A stretch of DNA of 64,000 nt, taken from Anodontia alba (taxonomy: Eukaryota; Mollusca; Bivalvia; Lucinida; Lucinidae). The position numbers and the translations under genes were made by a program. The stretch is taken from positions 59,138,681-59,202,680 of the forward strand of contig OZ024827.1 in the NCBI GenBank assembly GCA_964016985.1. The letters run 5' to 3'. Shown piece after piece: positions 35,700 through 47,776 of the stretch (position 1 is its first letter; every line of letters begins with the position of its first letter). The notes below the pieces were generated by a model. The model was given only the letters and a program-made list of their open reading frames with translations. It made no database searches and was not told the origin of the DNA.

Positions 35700-35900
35700 C
35701 CTAGCAGGAGAACAACTCTTTAAAAGTTTTGCTTTCTCTTTTAAAAATTTTACCTTCTTTATTGCTCCCATTGTGAGCAAATTCTTCCCATTTAGAGTAG
35801 ACCCTTTTCAGAAGGGAATTGGTGTGCAGGAAAACCAACAGAAAGTCACACAATTCGCCTCCCTTGTAAATATGGCGGAAATGTAGATATGTATCAAGCT
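35700..35900. repeat. Dispersed repeat Y, copy
   Basis: Shares 'cccatttagagtagaccctt' and 'ttcagaaggga.ttggtg' with other Y copies. Confidence 0.5.
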
Positions 35901-36562
35901 CCCACAAAAAGTGAAATGCACAAACCCTGATCAGGCAACGCATCTGTGCACTCCGACCTGGACATACACAGTACATTATGTCTGTAGATCATTTTAAATA
36001 TCGCGCAGCGGTTTTACTCGTAGTCTTGGGTTTTTAATGCAGATTCTTCCATGACAATGGTTTTGCTAGTGAAAACGTGTTTTTGGCCAAAAAAAGGACA
36101 GCAAACAAGCAGACCAGCTTGTCACAGTCTGATGATGGTATTCGCCGTCCGCTTACAGAACTTTTAGATATTGGTGAAATGCTAAAGGTCTAATGGGATT
36201 GTGCCAATTTACGAATATGCTGGAAGACATAGTTTCGCTTGACGCGGCCTATTAATGTTTATCAGTATTCTGTTCTCAAAGGAAACGTATTGGCAATTAA
36301 ACGTAATTTTATATAAAAGCATGAATGAGAGTATTTTAAACTTATAGTGGGCCAAGAGACATAATTTTGAATTTAAATCATATCACAATGATCTAAACGT
36401 ACATGGAAAATGTGTTAACCTTTAACTTGCTAAATTAAACAAGCAGCATACATCATTTTAATGTATGAGTCGCACCATAAATAAATTGTCTTTGGGGAAT
36501 ATGTGGATACATGACAGTGTTCGCAGAGTCTGGCCAAGGTCTTCGCTGTCAGTTTACAGAAA

Positions 36563-37284
36563 TATTGAATACTGTAGACTATAAGGAGGTATAGGGAAGT
36601 ACCTATGGCTTTATTGTCAAATCTGGAGTTACTGAGTACTGTAGACTATATAGGGAAGTACCTATGACTCCCATAGCAAGTCAGGAGTGGTTGAATACTG
36701 TAGATTATATGGACGTATAGGAAAGTGGCTATGACTTCCATGGCCAATCAGGAGTTGTTGAGTACTGTATACTATAAGGACGTAACGAAAAGTACCCATG
36801 GCTTCACTGGAGGTGTTAGGTACTGTAGATTATAAGGGCATATAGGAAAGTACCTATGACTTCACTCGCAAATACAGAGTTGTTGAGTACTGTATACTAT
36901 AAAAAAAAAAAAAAAAAAAAAACATATAGAAAAGTACCTATTGTTTCCAATCCTCATTGACTTTTATTTCACTGACAAATCTTGTTAATAACTGTAGACT
37001 ATAAGGAAGTACTTATGTCTTCACTGGCAAATCTAGAGTTGTTGAGATTGTAGACTATAAGGGCGTATAGGAAAATACCTATGACTTCACAGGCACATCT
37101 GGAGTTATTGAGAACTGTAGACTATAAGATCGTATAGGAAAGTACCTATGGTTTCACATGCAAATCTAGAGTTATTGAATACGGTAGAATATAAGGGCGA
37201 AAAAGAAAGTACCTCTGACTTCACTGTCAAATCTTGTTTTTGAGTACTGTAGACTATAAAGACGTATAGGAAGTGCTTTCACTG
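36563..37284 (+). repeat. Minisatellite, eleven ~65-bp units
   Basis: The motif 'gagtactgtagactataagg' recurs (with changes) at about 36563, 36630, 36698, 36761, 36818, 36885, 36988, 37048, 37111, 37177 and 37241. Other shared blocks: 'gtataggaaagtacctatg', 'cttcact', 'gagttgttga'. One unit contains an A run (36901-36922). A twelfth unit stands beyond the LINE at 38231-38275. Confidence 0.93.
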
Positions 37285-38226
37285 TAAACAGCATTTTATT
37301 TGTATAAATCCTTGCAGAAAATACAAAGTAGAGCATGTCATATGTGGCAAATATACAAAAGGGATCCAGAATAAAGTCAACCAATTCATTTAACTCCCAA
37401 ATACAATAAATAAGGTAAACTAAGGTATGTAATTTACATAATCAGACACGTGACTATCAGGCATGAATAAATGATCATGGATCAACTGTTTTTAAGTTTC
37501 CTGGTAAATCTAAATAATAATTAACAGGTCAGTCCGCTCCATGGGGATCGTAGATTATGTCTATTTGCACATGTGTAGGTCCACGATCGGAGTTAAGGGA
37601 ACCAAAATTAAATGACACAGATATTATTTAAAACAGAGTATAATTATATCGTGTATTGTAATGTAGAAAGATATTTTTGTGAGTGTATTGCAAAGCATTA
37701 ATCAGACGCGTTTAGTTTCTAATATTAAAGTATAAATAGAAGTGAATATCGATATGTTTGTTTCATTCGAAAGGTTAGGATTTCAATATTAAAGAAGAAC
37801 ATCTAGCCCTGGATTACAAAACCGAGAAATAACAGTCAACATGTCACGTTTTATATTATTATAGAGAATGCATTCAAGAAGAAAATGTTTGGAATCTACA
37901 ACTTCCCCGCATCGACATAGTGGGCTGTGAATAATGCTTTTTTGAGTAAAGAAAGTTCAGACCATCTTAAAGAATAAGAGTAATTTATGCTTCTGTCATC
38001 CAGAGGCTAACGTTTCCCACCCTGTTTCTGCACGTAGTTAATCAATAAATACTAGCTTTGTTGCTCCTGTTACTGTCCTTACTGCCTCCATTTTTTTCGG
38101 GTTCGTTTGGCTCATACTGGATACAGTTATCCCAAACTACATCTGCATATAATGGTCTTATCAAAAGATAAGTATATAACTTGAAGGGCTGTCTAATAAA
38201 GATAAATTTCTGTTTGCGCTAAAAAA
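37285..38226 (-). mobile_element. 5'-truncated LINE inserted in the minisatellite
   Basis: Minisatellite units lie on both sides (last at 37241, next at 38231), so this ~940-bp block is an insertion. On the minus strand it runs from a reverse-transcriptase C-terminal coding relic (38215-37789) into an AT-rich 3' part ending near 'acaaataaaatgctg' (about 37300). No clear target-site duplication was identified. Confidence 0.85.
37789..38215 (-). pseudogene. LINE ORF2 C-terminus, broken
   Basis: Motifs in order: LIRPLYADVVWDNCIQYE, then after a frameshift RTVTGATKLVFID, GWETLASG, KHKLLLFFKMV, then SPLCRCGEVVDSKHFLLECI and a stop at 37789-37791. These are hallmark segments of the region following the reverse transcriptase in many invertebrate LINEs. 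Three stops and two frameshifts show it is dead. The second fragment at 42317-42515 is nearly identical. Confidence 0.85.
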
Positions 38227-38383
38227 ACTACAGTTGTTGAGTACTGTAGACTATAAGGACGTATAGGAAAGTATCCTGTTTCGTGGTCCATATAATGGGA
38301 GCATTGTTCATCCTCCAAATCTTACATGTGACTTTTGTCTTCATTTTGAGATGTTGCATAATGCAGATCAGGTTCTGAAAATA

Positions 38384-38610
38384 CGGAACCCCTAAAGGAG
38401 CATTTCCTCTCCAATATTTAGCAGAAAAGAAATTAGACAGTATGTTGTTTAAACGAGGTCTTTTTGTCAACGAGATGTTGAAAAACCGACATAATAGGTC
38501 GTTAAATAAGGAACCCCTGAAGGGACAATTCCATTCCAATATTTAGCAGAAAAGAACGGAAATAAAAACTAAAATTAGACAGTTTCTTTCTGATATTTAG
38601 CAGAACAGAA
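38384..38610 (+). repeat. 'tatttagcagaaaagaaat' motif cluster, part 1
   Basis: Three copies near 38414, 38540 and 38593. Between them are 'ggaacccct.aaggg' (twice) and 'gttgtttaaacgagg', all of which recur at 40300-41250. Confidence 0.8.
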
Positions 38611-39234
38611 ATCTATGGAAGCGTATTGGTACACCCCTAATATTTTTTTTCACAACTTAAATTTATGTAGAGAAACATAATAATAACATGATATGGTGGC
38701 AAAATTTTGTCGACAAATCATGAAAAGTCAATATGATAATGTTATATCATATCGTATTCGCTACATATCTGTATATTGTTCACGAAATATTTGATCGTGT
38801 ATGACATTTTCTTTACTGCGTAGAATTTTTAACACGCTATATTTTTATACGCTATACCAGTAGGTTTTTTCGTGCACTTCAAAGAGTTATTTCATTGTCG
38901 CAGACCATTTTGTCGTCATAATATCTATTGGCTTGAATAAGTGACGTCACATGGGCCACTGAAGGGAAAACTTGGCCGAACAAAATAGGTTAAAAAGCAA
39001 TTAAAAGACACGGGGTTTTCATCGATACTCAGTCACCATAACGGAAAGAAAAATATCTAGCACACATGCTCAACCTTGCTTTGAAATACATATACACAAT
39101 TTTTTATGAACAAGTGGGCCGAATGATTATCCCTTTCTCAAAACTAAGATGTAAAAATGTACGTGTACCCTCGCGTGTACCAAGCTACAATGTATACAAA
39201 TAAACATACCGAACCGGTGTACCGATTTATCTTG

Positions 39235-39665
39235 AATCCTGGGTAGCTTGCCCCTCCCCCCTCCCCACACGGGGAGTGAAGCTGCCTTTGTGCCGTTTGT
39301 CTCCCCTCCGGAGTGAAGATACCCCGGGGTATGCCCCTCACCCTGGGCAGCTTGCCCCCTCCCCCCAGGGGGTGAAGATACCCTGGCATGGGGAGCTTGC
39401 CCCCAACCCCAGAACACCTGGCAGAACTTAATGCAGAAAGAAAAAAAATAATGAAAAACATACATTAGTACTGTTCTGATAATTGAGCATTATAAATTTG
39501 TTATAAAAAATAAATATTGTTTTGAACTGAGTTTGCGAGGTTTTCCTGGGGGGAGGGGGGGGGGGGGGCAAGCTGCCACGGGTAGGGGGCAAGATATCCC
39601 GGGTTATCTTGCCCCCGGGGGCCAAGCTGCCCGGGTGGTGTGGGGGTGGGGCAAAATAAACTGTT
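39235..39665. repeat. G/C-rich inverted-repeat cluster
   Basis: Left half (39235-39420) repeats 'agcttgcccc', 'gaagatacccc' and 'ccccctcccc'; right half (39545-39660) has the complements 'ggggcaagctgcc', 'ggggcaagatatcccgggtt'. Contains a run of about 20 G with one A. Surroundings are AT-rich, so the block is compositionally foreign. Confidence 0.85.
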
Positions 39666-40254
39666 ACACCGGCTAAAACTTGATACTGACGAAGAGACAA
39701 ACCATTTAACAGAGCTGAGCCACAACAAATGTACCGCAATAGATGAGACCGCTTAAATTACTTGGGGTATTGGGACACTTGCAGGATTTTCTCGCCGACA
39801 CTAAGCATTCGTTCCCCCTGGTAGCCTCGTTTGATTGACAAATGATGGCAGTGTTCCGCTTTTGATTTTTGATCGTGTGTATGGCGAAAAAACAATACAG
39901 ATATCAAGATCTTTAACTTCAGTTCCGCAAAAAACATAGCGTTGTTTCGTAAAACATATGTTGTAATGTGCAGTACAAAATATTCAAACAATACAGATTA
40001 CCACATAACGTTGTCGTTTTTATATAATTACGAGAATATCTATAAGGAAATAAAATTAAAATGAAATAATGAACACGTGAAAACATTGTTTTTATCTAAC
40101 TTTTATGGAAAACAGTATATAGTAAAAACTCGATATTTTTGCACTTTCATGACAAAAATATTGCCACGAGAAAAACATATATGGGGGTTACCAATACGCT
40201 TCCATAGAAATCAAAACGATAAAAATAGAACAGAAATTAGAACAAAAATAATAC

Positions 40255-40258
40255 AAAA

Positions 40259-40289
<31 letters not shown>

Positions 40290-40302
40290 GAAAAAAAAAG
40301 AC
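40255..40302. repeat. A-rich low-complexity tract
   Basis: A runs with scattered G. Confidence 0.95.
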
Positions 40303-41255
40303 ATTCCCTTCTGATATTATGAAGATAAGAAATCAAAACAATAAAAACAGAAAAAAAAATCTTAAAAGAAAAATAACATATTTCTTTTCCGATATTTATC
40401 AGAAAAGAAATTAAAACAATAAAAAGTAGAACGGACATTAAAACAAAGACAACGTATTTCTTTTCCGATATTTAGCAGAAAAGAAATCTAAACAATAAAA
40501 CAGAACAGAAACAAAAACATAAATAACACATTTCCTTTCCGAAATTTAGCAGAAAAGAAATTAAAACAATAAAATGATATCGTTTAAACAACATAATATA
40601 TCGTTTAAACGATTTATTATGTCTTTTCTTCAACATAATGATCTCGTTTATACAACATAACAAATAAACCAATGAAATCCCGAATTATGTCGAATAAACG
40701 ATATAATCAGTCGTTTAAACGATGTATTATGTCGTTAAAACGAGATAATAAAGTTGAAAAAACGACAAAATAAGTCGTTAAAACGAGATACTATTTTATT
40801 TCAATTTCCATTCTGGTATTTGTTTTAATTTCCGTTCTGTTTTATTTTTGTTTCTGCTAAATATCGGAATGTTATGTTTGTTTTAATTTCTGTTCTGTTT
40901 TTTTCTGTTGATTTTTTTCTGCTAAATATCAGAAAGGAAATGTATTTTTTTTTGTTTTTATTTCCATTCTGTATTTTATTGTTTTGGTTTCTTTTCCTCT
41001 AAACATTGAACAGAAAACTAAACCAAGAAAACAGAATGGAAAATAAAACAACATAATATGTCGTTAACCGACTTATCATGTCGTTTTTACAACACAAAGA
41101 TCTAGTTTAAACAACATACTATCTAATTTCTTTTCTGCTAAATATTGGAAAGGAAATGTTCCTTCAGGGGTTCCGTATTAAAATGACATATTATGTTGTT
41201 TTGTTTTCCATTCTGTTTTCTTGTTTTAGTTTTCTGTCCGATATTTAGAAGACGT
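40303..41255. repeat. Array of ~75-bp hairpin motifs in two opposing orientations
   Basis: Forward motifs 'ccgatatttagcagaaaaga' at about 40389, 40465 and 40539 (steps 76 and 74), plus a worn one at 40310. Reverse-complement motifs lie at about 40850, 40910, 40990 (worn) and 41130. Each motif is itself a hairpin: 'atttcttttc' and 'gaaaagaaat' enclose 12 bases. The centre (40575-40800) is filled with 'tcgtttaaacgat' palindromes and 'tatgtcgtt' repeats. No coding frame. Confidence 0.85.
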
Positions 41256-42314
41256 CCAGAACTAGATTAAGTCTTTAAAGGGGGATTAAGCAGAAATTTA
41301 AAACATCCCGTATTCATTCTGTGTATAAATATTAATGAACATATTGTATTCTCACATGGTGTTCAGATTTGATCCGTTTACTTTGCCATCAAAATATTGG
41401 CATGTGTATTTTGTATAGGTAACATGGGTAAAACATTATGATGATGTCAAGGGTAGGTGTATAAACGAAGCAAATCTTTTGTAGACATCTAGTTTTGTAT
41501 TTTTATAACTTCAAGTAACGAGGATTTTACAGATTCGTAATTTAGCCATTCTATGCACATATTTATGCCGGAATGTGTGTAAATTTACTGTTCTTCTCTA
41601 AAGTGGCGTACACGGTTGATGATTTGGCTAAACTGCTCATGTTTCATGATATATGCAGTAATGCAGGTTTTATAGATTTACTTTTTACTAGCGTAGTCAT
41701 CTTTATCCATGCACATGCCATTACTTACATTCTGTAGTGAATAAATATCTACGTACCATAATTTAAATTATGCAGATAAGTTTGAAAACCTATTGACAAT
41801 ATGAGAGAAGCCAAACATGGCGCATTTTTAAGGAAAGGAAAGTATTTGCCACGAAAATTTGTTTTTGAAAGCATTTGCCACGAAAGTTTGTTTTAGAATC
41901 CAACGACAGAAAAAAAAAGCTGTTTCGTCTTTGATCGTTCATGATACCATTTATTCATATACTAATTCATTTGCATAAGACAATACTCTTACATAATTGT
42001 TAAAAAAAAAAAAAAAATAGAAAGTGAAACACTATATAACAATTAACAAAAGAACTACAACGAAGTGGGTTATTCTCTTCAGAGTCTATTCAATACTTAT
42101 TTACGTTTAACATTAACTACCGATTTATACTTTTCTGTATTTTAATGGAAAGTACGGATCATAGCGTTAGAAAACGAAAGTATTAGTATATGATTTGTAG
42201 TCAAAATTGGAATTCGATGATAAGGAATCTAGAGACAAGTAGTAGGAAAGACAATAAAAACGTATTGAATTTGCCGGGATGATAGGAAAAGTAGAGCTTT
42301 AAGCTAGACGCCAT
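41256..42314. other. No gene recognised
   Basis: AT-rich with an A run at 42001-42017; nothing coding. Confidence 0.4.
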
Positions 42315-42316
42315 AC

Positions 42317-42515
42317 ATAGTGGGCTGTGAATAATGCTTTTTGAGTAAAGAAAGTTCAGACCATCTTAAAGAATAAGAGTAATTTATGCTTCTATCATCC
42401 AGAGGCTAACGTTTCCCACCCTGTTTCTGCACGTAGTGAATCAATAAATACTAGCTTTGTTGTTCCTGTTACTGTCCTTACTGCCTCCATTTTTTTCGGG
42501 TTCGTTTGGCTCATT
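42317..42515 (-). pseudogene. LINE fragment, duplicate of 37918-38116
   Basis: About 199 bp nearly identical to the LINE at 37918-38116 (only a few substitutions and one T deletion). Similarity stops sharply on both sides, so both ends are cut. Covers the VTGATKLVFID to KMV part. Confidence 0.9.
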
Positions 42516-42799
42516 GTGGAAGTCGGAAACACGAAGTTTACCTTCACTACAGCTGTTGTTAGGTGTTACCTGGCGGCCATGAAACGTTCATTTATTGTAG
42601 TGCTGTTTTGAATAATTTAAGAGTAGAATTTACCTTAAGCCGGTGCCAGGAGGTGTGAAGCAAATGTAGAAAAAGTGATTACATGCATTTTCATTTACAT
42701 TCTTAAAACATGATCTTGACTGCACTTCTATATTCGCTTGTACTGTAACTCGAGAATGAATAAATGCTCAGAAAAATTCCGTTTCATGGATGGGGGGTG

Positions 42800-42833
42800 G
42801 GGTGTGTGTGTGTGTGTGTGGGGGGGGGGGGGT
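42800..42833. repeat. (GT)n and G run
   Basis: GT units followed by about 13 G. Confidence 0.95.
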
Positions 42834-42929
42834 TGCGTATATACATTTGGTAGAGTTTCCACCTTTTTGTACAATGGGGACAACTTCTGTGATTTCCTGT
42901 TTCAATTCCCACACCCAATCCCTACTGTT

Positions 42930-43197
42930 ATTTTGATTTGGAGTTTTACGACCAAGTCAACAATGTTAAGGTCATGTTAAACTGATCAGTTTATCTATTC
43001 ACACATATTTACTCCTCCTTGAGGTTAACTAGTACTTTTGTGCACATACATTTTCCATTAACAGACAACTGCCCTGCTTGAATACGCGAAATTATCACAT
43101 TATCAGTCTCCATCAAAGTTATATGGCCGATCTTGGATTCGAACTTGCAACCCCTTGATCTGCAGTCAGACGCTCTACCGACTGCAATATGGCCCAA
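42930..43197 (-). mobile_element. tRNA-Cys-headed SINE, full length
   Basis: On the minus strand the head (43195-43121) has a box-A-like 'gcagtcggtagagc', anticodon-loop 'ctgcaga' (GCA, Cys) and box B 'agttcgaatcc'. The body continues through 'aaagtactagttaacc', 'gatcagtttaacatgacc' and 'gttgacttggtcgtaaaact'. Same family as 19362-19716 and 44497-44640. Transcription would come from the internal RNA polymerase III boxes. Confidence 0.85.
43121..43195 (-). other. tRNA-Cys-like SINE head (not a functional tRNA)
   Basis: Acceptor and anticodon stems are incomplete and SINE body follows directly, so it is a tRNA relic. Confidence 0.8.
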
Positions 43198-43199
43198 GT

Positions 43200-43345
43200 C
43201 TCTTCTGAAAAAAATGGGTCTACTCTAAAAGGAAAGATATTGCTCCCAATGGAAGCATGAATACCTTTCTATGAAGGGACCTACTCTAAAAGAAATGAAA
43301 TCGCTCCCAGGTGGATAGGGGATCAAATGCTCTCCTTCTGCAGCA
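43200..43345. repeat. Dispersed repeat Y, copy
   Basis: 'gggtctactctaaaaggaaa', 'attgctccca' and 'gaagggacctactctaaaag'. Confidence 0.55.
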
Positions 43346-43429
43346 AACCCTTTTTCAGAAATCATTACGAATTTACACCTATTCAAATATACTGAAAATG
43401 TTACCACCATGAAATGAAAAAATTCAGGT

Positions 43430-43650
43430 AATTATTCTGATATTTTTCATATTTCTGTTTATAACATAGATGTGGGTACCCGTTAGAACCGACTCGGCGA
43501 GGCGATTCTAACGGGTACCCACAATCTATGTTTCTGAGCAGAAATAAGAAAAATAATGCATACCCCTGTAAAACCATGTTTTACTATATAAAAGTTGGGG
43601 TTAAAGGAGGTCAAAATTATATAGGTATGTTTTCGTGATGCAAAATAATG
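43430..43650. mobile_element. Palindrome P, copy 2
   Basis: Centre 'ccgactcggcgaggcg'; arms 'acatag.tgtgggtacccgtt' and its complement up to 'aatctatgt'. Outer right flank 'ggtatgttttcgtgatg' is shared with the other copies. Confidence 0.85.
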
Positions 43651-44343
43651 AGGCAAAATAATTTTGACAGTTGCCTCCCCTGAAAGTGTACAACTTCACC
43701 ATAATTATTAATCGCGAATTCGCAGGCTGACATAAGCTGTCAGAGTTCACGTAAGTAGTAAACAAATTTTCGTACCCGTTATTATCATATATATGACAAA
43801 ATCAATTGCAATCGGAAATACAGGTGTTCAAGATATTAACCCACGGCGTGGTAGGTCGAATTTCAGTGATAATTGTGTTGTATACACATACGACTTAGCA
43901 AGTATTTTTGCTGATAACATTCTAAAACATGTTTTTACTTTTTTCCGAGAAAAGAAAGGCTTGATCATTGATGTGAGTCATCCGTTTGGCAGACGATTCA
44001 TATGAAATGTCAGATCTTATTGTATCGGAAAGATATGTTCAATTTTGTGAGATTTTATCTGGGGTTATTATGCCAATGCCAGTGTTTAACTAATGGTCTA
44101 TTTAGTTGGGTTTACAGGCTGGAGAAGTTCTAGTTGGTGCTAGTTATCAGTGTAAATGTTTACTCAGTCTACTCAGGTCCTTCTCATATTCGTAGATGTA
44201 GATGTATCCTGCTGTATCAGTTGATCCTGTAAACGGGTAATGATAGCTTTGATTAGACTGCGTAAATGCACAAGTTGAACTGATCATTGCTTACTCATAT
44301 GACATAAGGGACAGTTCCTTCAGTTGTACAATATGTATACCGG

Positions 44344-44423
44344 CTGCTGCAATGAGACATTAACTGACCAGTAAGAGGAGGTACTGCTGCAATGAGGCAT
44401 TAACTAACCAGTGAGATGAGGGT
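44344..44423. repeat. 40-bp tandem duplication
   Basis: 'ctgctgcaatgag.cattaac' repeated at 44344 and 44384. Confidence 0.85.
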
Positions 44424-44496
44424 GAAACTCAGATAGGTACTGAATCGTAAATTTCAGTTGGCTGGTGCAAACATCAACTCCTTGAAGAATTTGTTT

Positions 44497-44640
44497 GTTT
44501 GTTTGCTTGTGTTGAGGTTTTACAGCCCAGTCAACCCAATGGGGTCATGTCGAGCGCGGTCAGTTTACCTGATCACACTTTTACTGGGCAGGCTTAGTCC
44601 TCTAAGTGGTTAACCAGTACTGTACATATTCTTTCGCCAG
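44497..44640 (-). mobile_element. SINE, 5'-truncated copy
   Basis: Minus strand: 'gtactggttaacc', 'aggactaagcctgcccagta', 'gatcaggtaaactgacc', 'gttgactgggctgtaaaac', ending in an acaaac-rich tail. No tRNA head, as expected for a truncated insertion. Confidence 0.75.
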
Positions 44641-44999
44641 AAATCTTAGAAGAAATAATATGCAGTATTCGTGAAAATGTTAAAGTAGCGAGAGTCTAAT
44701 CTAAAGTATATTGCCATTTGAAGATTGTATTGATCAGACAGGCAATCCTCAGTTTTCGTATCAATTTGCTGTTTTAATGTATATTAATAGATTCTGTAAG
44801 GAATGACCCTTGAGAGCAATTATGAAACCTGACGTTGGAATATTTAATAATAATATTTCACAAGGATAAGTATCCATTCTCTAAATAATTTTGAAGGCAA
44901 CCATGCAGCAGCAACAACGAACCCAAATAATAATAATAATAATAAACAAAACAAAAAAAAAACCCAAAGAAAAACAACAAAAAAACCCCATAAATTAAC

Positions 45000-45030
45000 A
45001 CACACACACACACACATACACACACACACA
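45000..45030. repeat. (CA)n tract
   Basis: About 14 CA units with a TA interruption. Confidence 0.95.
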
Positions 45031-45059
45031 ATACTTTAACATATGAGCCGTTGCGCAGA

Positions 45060-45230
45060 TTTCTTACAAGACTTCAAGCGCACCCAGCGAAGACTTGAAT
45101 CATCCTGCGCATCCGCGCAGTCTGAATAGAGTCATCGTAGGTTACTCTATGGATAGCCAATGATCAAAAACGTCTCCAGGCGGATAGTGAAGTCTGGATC
45201 TTAGTGTTCGCTAGGCGCACATGCAGTAGT
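45060..45230. repeat. Foldback F, copy 2
   Basis: 'gcgcacccagcgaagacttg' on the left and 'gttcgctaggcgcacatgc' on the right are partly complementary; 'cgcgcagtctgaatag' lies inside. Confidence 0.55.
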
Positions 45231-45544
45231 ATAGTTAATGTTGTAACCAAGGCTAACATTTGTAATCAGTTTGAGAAAATAAGGAACAATGTGGTAATAA
45301 GGTAATCCAAAATAGATTTTGGCAATAAAAATTATAAAAAGGCCAAAATCAGGAATCAGTTTTTCCAAGGTAGCGACAGGAGAAGAAATGAGCACCAAAT
45401 AAATACAGCACACAACGACATAGTTGCAATAAACAACACACAGACTAAGAGGAGCTGTAATACCGAACTCGCCTTGAAAAGCTCAGCACAAACACATAAC
45501 GAAAACACAACTATTCAAATATATAGAATATTTCACATCCAAAA

Positions 45545-45810
45545 ACTGAAAATTTTCAGATAAAAACTCTGATATTTTTCAAATTTCTGCTCAAAACATA
45601 GATTGTAGATAATCGTTAGAACCGCCTCGGCGAGGCAGTTCTAACGAGTACCCACAATCTATGTTTTTGAGAAGAAATAAGAAAAATAATGTATACCCCT
45701 GTAAACCCCAGTTTTACTATATATATAAAAGTAAGGTTTAAGAGGGTGGGGGGGGGGGGGGGGAGGGGGGCGGGGAGGTTCGATATTATATAGACATGTT
45801 TTTGTGATGA
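45545..45810. mobile_element. Palindrome P, copy 3, with G-rich insert
   Basis: Arms 'aaaacatagattgtag' / 'cccacaatctatgttttt' around 'gaaccgcctcggcgaggc'. A 35-bp G run (45746-45781) interrupts the right flank before 'gacatgtttttgtgatg'. Confidence 0.85.
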
Positions 45811-46305
45811 ACAAATGATCGATCTTAAACTCGATCGAAAACACGCCCTTGTTTGCGATGCAACTAAAATTATGCATTCGATCCGCGAAGGGTCCTCTAT
45901 CGCATCAGAGAAATATCGCAGCAAAACATTAAAAATATATCACAAATCTAAATTAAAAAAAAATAAAAAAGGCACACATAACAAAAGAAAACAAAAACAA
46001 TACAAAGTAAAGAGGACAACGGCAATCTGAAGCTAGAGCAAAAGAAAAAAACATAGGCTGACCGTGATGGGCCTGGCCACAGACAGAAATGGTCAGGTGC
46101 CAACGTGACTAAAACTGAAAAAAGAAGTTAAAGAAAAAAAGAAGAAATAAAAACGCCCCAAAACAAGCGTTTCTGCAGTTTTCACTATGTACTATAAGTG
46201 AACATAGGTTATTTATTCATGTAATGAGCAAACAACTGACAATAAATCGTACTATTTGGATTATTTAGACTTCGATTTCTGTCATTATATAGCCTGGAAA
46301 CCCAT

Positions 46306-46806
46306 AACTCCGTTCACCTATTTTTTTGCCAGAATGATTTTCTGTATCTATTTTTTTCAACATTTGACTAAATGCCTATGAGAATCTCAAAATTAAAGAA
46401 ACTAAAAATCACATCTTTAATTTCTACATTCTCCTAAAAATGAAGGTAGTGTTTAGGGCATGTTCTCATAACTCCATTGCCTTGATTATCATAAGCAGCA
46501 AAATACATTTTATGCATATATTACATGATGAGCATTTTATTTAGACTATAACTGTTCTAAATTATTTTAAATCACATGATTGTCAGTGGTTAGTGATTAT
46601 TTTATAGTACCCACTAAATATTTAGCATTTTGGGAAACGTTTTTATTTTTATGCATAAACTTGACAGTCAAAACTGATTTCCTTCATCTTCAGCTGTAAT
46701 GTTAGTTATTTTCTGTAAGTTTTAATGTGACATAAATTTAAAAAATATTTCTTTTCACATTATTTAAAGAAGCGGGTGAACAGAGTTATGAGAGTGAACG
46801 GAGTTA
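46306..46806. repeat. ~500-bp segment bounded by inverted 'ataactccgttcac'
   Basis: 14 bp at 46306-46319 and the exact complement at 46793-46806; near-matches ('gaacagagttatgag', 'tctcataactccatt') lie just inside. Possible MITE; no target duplication established. Confidence 0.5.
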
Positions 46807-46979
46807 TGAGAAAAGAAGAGTATAATTAATGTCCTGTTGATTATTTCTCCTAGAAGTAGTGTACTTATGAATGCTACAGTCATAATATCTCAATCTTTCC
46901 GAAACAAAAGCGAATCAGTCATTGAATTGTAAAGTTGCACATCCTTTTTTTCTATATATACTGCAAAACCCTCATTTTC

Positions 46980-47145
46980 TGAGAATTACGCGCAGATCTT
47001 CCTGGGTAGAAACTAGTACTAAAACTGGATAAAGTGTCTTGCTCAAGTACACAACACTTGGTGCTCGCTGGGGGTCGAACCCGCTAATTAGCTAGCTCAC
47101 GATCTTGAATCCGCCGCTTTATCACTACACCACACTGTACCGTGC
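46980..47145 (-). mobile_element. tRNA-headed SINE fragment
   Basis: Minus strand head 47145-47061 with box A 'tggtgtagtgataaagc' and box B 'gggttcgaccccc', followed by 'cttgagcaagacactttatc', a segment common in metazoan SINEs. Different from the Cys-headed family. Confidence 0.65.
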
Positions 47146-47745
47146 TTCAGCAGAAAATGACATGGTTTTAGCTATTAATTATTTTATTAGTTCCATTAAT
47201 AAACATAGGTAAACAGATGAATGTCAGAATGAAGGCACAACTGTTGGTATCTGATGATGTCCTGTAACTGTAGGGTGTACTGCAATGTTCTTGTCTAATA
47301 TGTTAAGTATGGATAGTTACATTCAGATCTGCTTTGTGTCGCTGTGGTGGCGGTCGAATGGGGAATGACCTTTGAGATCAACACACACACACGCACGCAC
47401 GCACACACACACACACACAACTGAAAATAACTAAAGTTACTGAAAAAAATCTGGGCCAGGCTATCTATGTTCCGCCCACAGCATTTTGTCTTTTTAAAGA
47501 AGCATAGACTACTCATATTGCTAATTCATCTCTTGCAGGTCAACTAGAAAAGGTTTCTGATTATATGTTTGCAGTGTTGTAATTATTATTTTAACATAAG
47601 CCTGACCACATCAGATTTGATTATATATAGCTTATTTATTTGGTATATTGAAAGTACAACTTAAGAAATGTACACTTTTAGTACATTATCCTGGAACATG
47701 ATGTACGACGTCACTACGTTGTGCGCGAACGTCATAGCATTTTTC

Positions 47746-47776
<31 letters not shown>

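Noticed and set aside
39127..39739. Several ~100-aa minus-strand ORFs rich in Pro/Gly
   Set aside because: Long only because the GC-rich inverted cluster lacks stop codons; no consistent frame or motif.
43121..43195. Functional tRNA-Cys gene
   Set aside because: Acceptor and anticodon stems do not pair fully and a SINE body follows.
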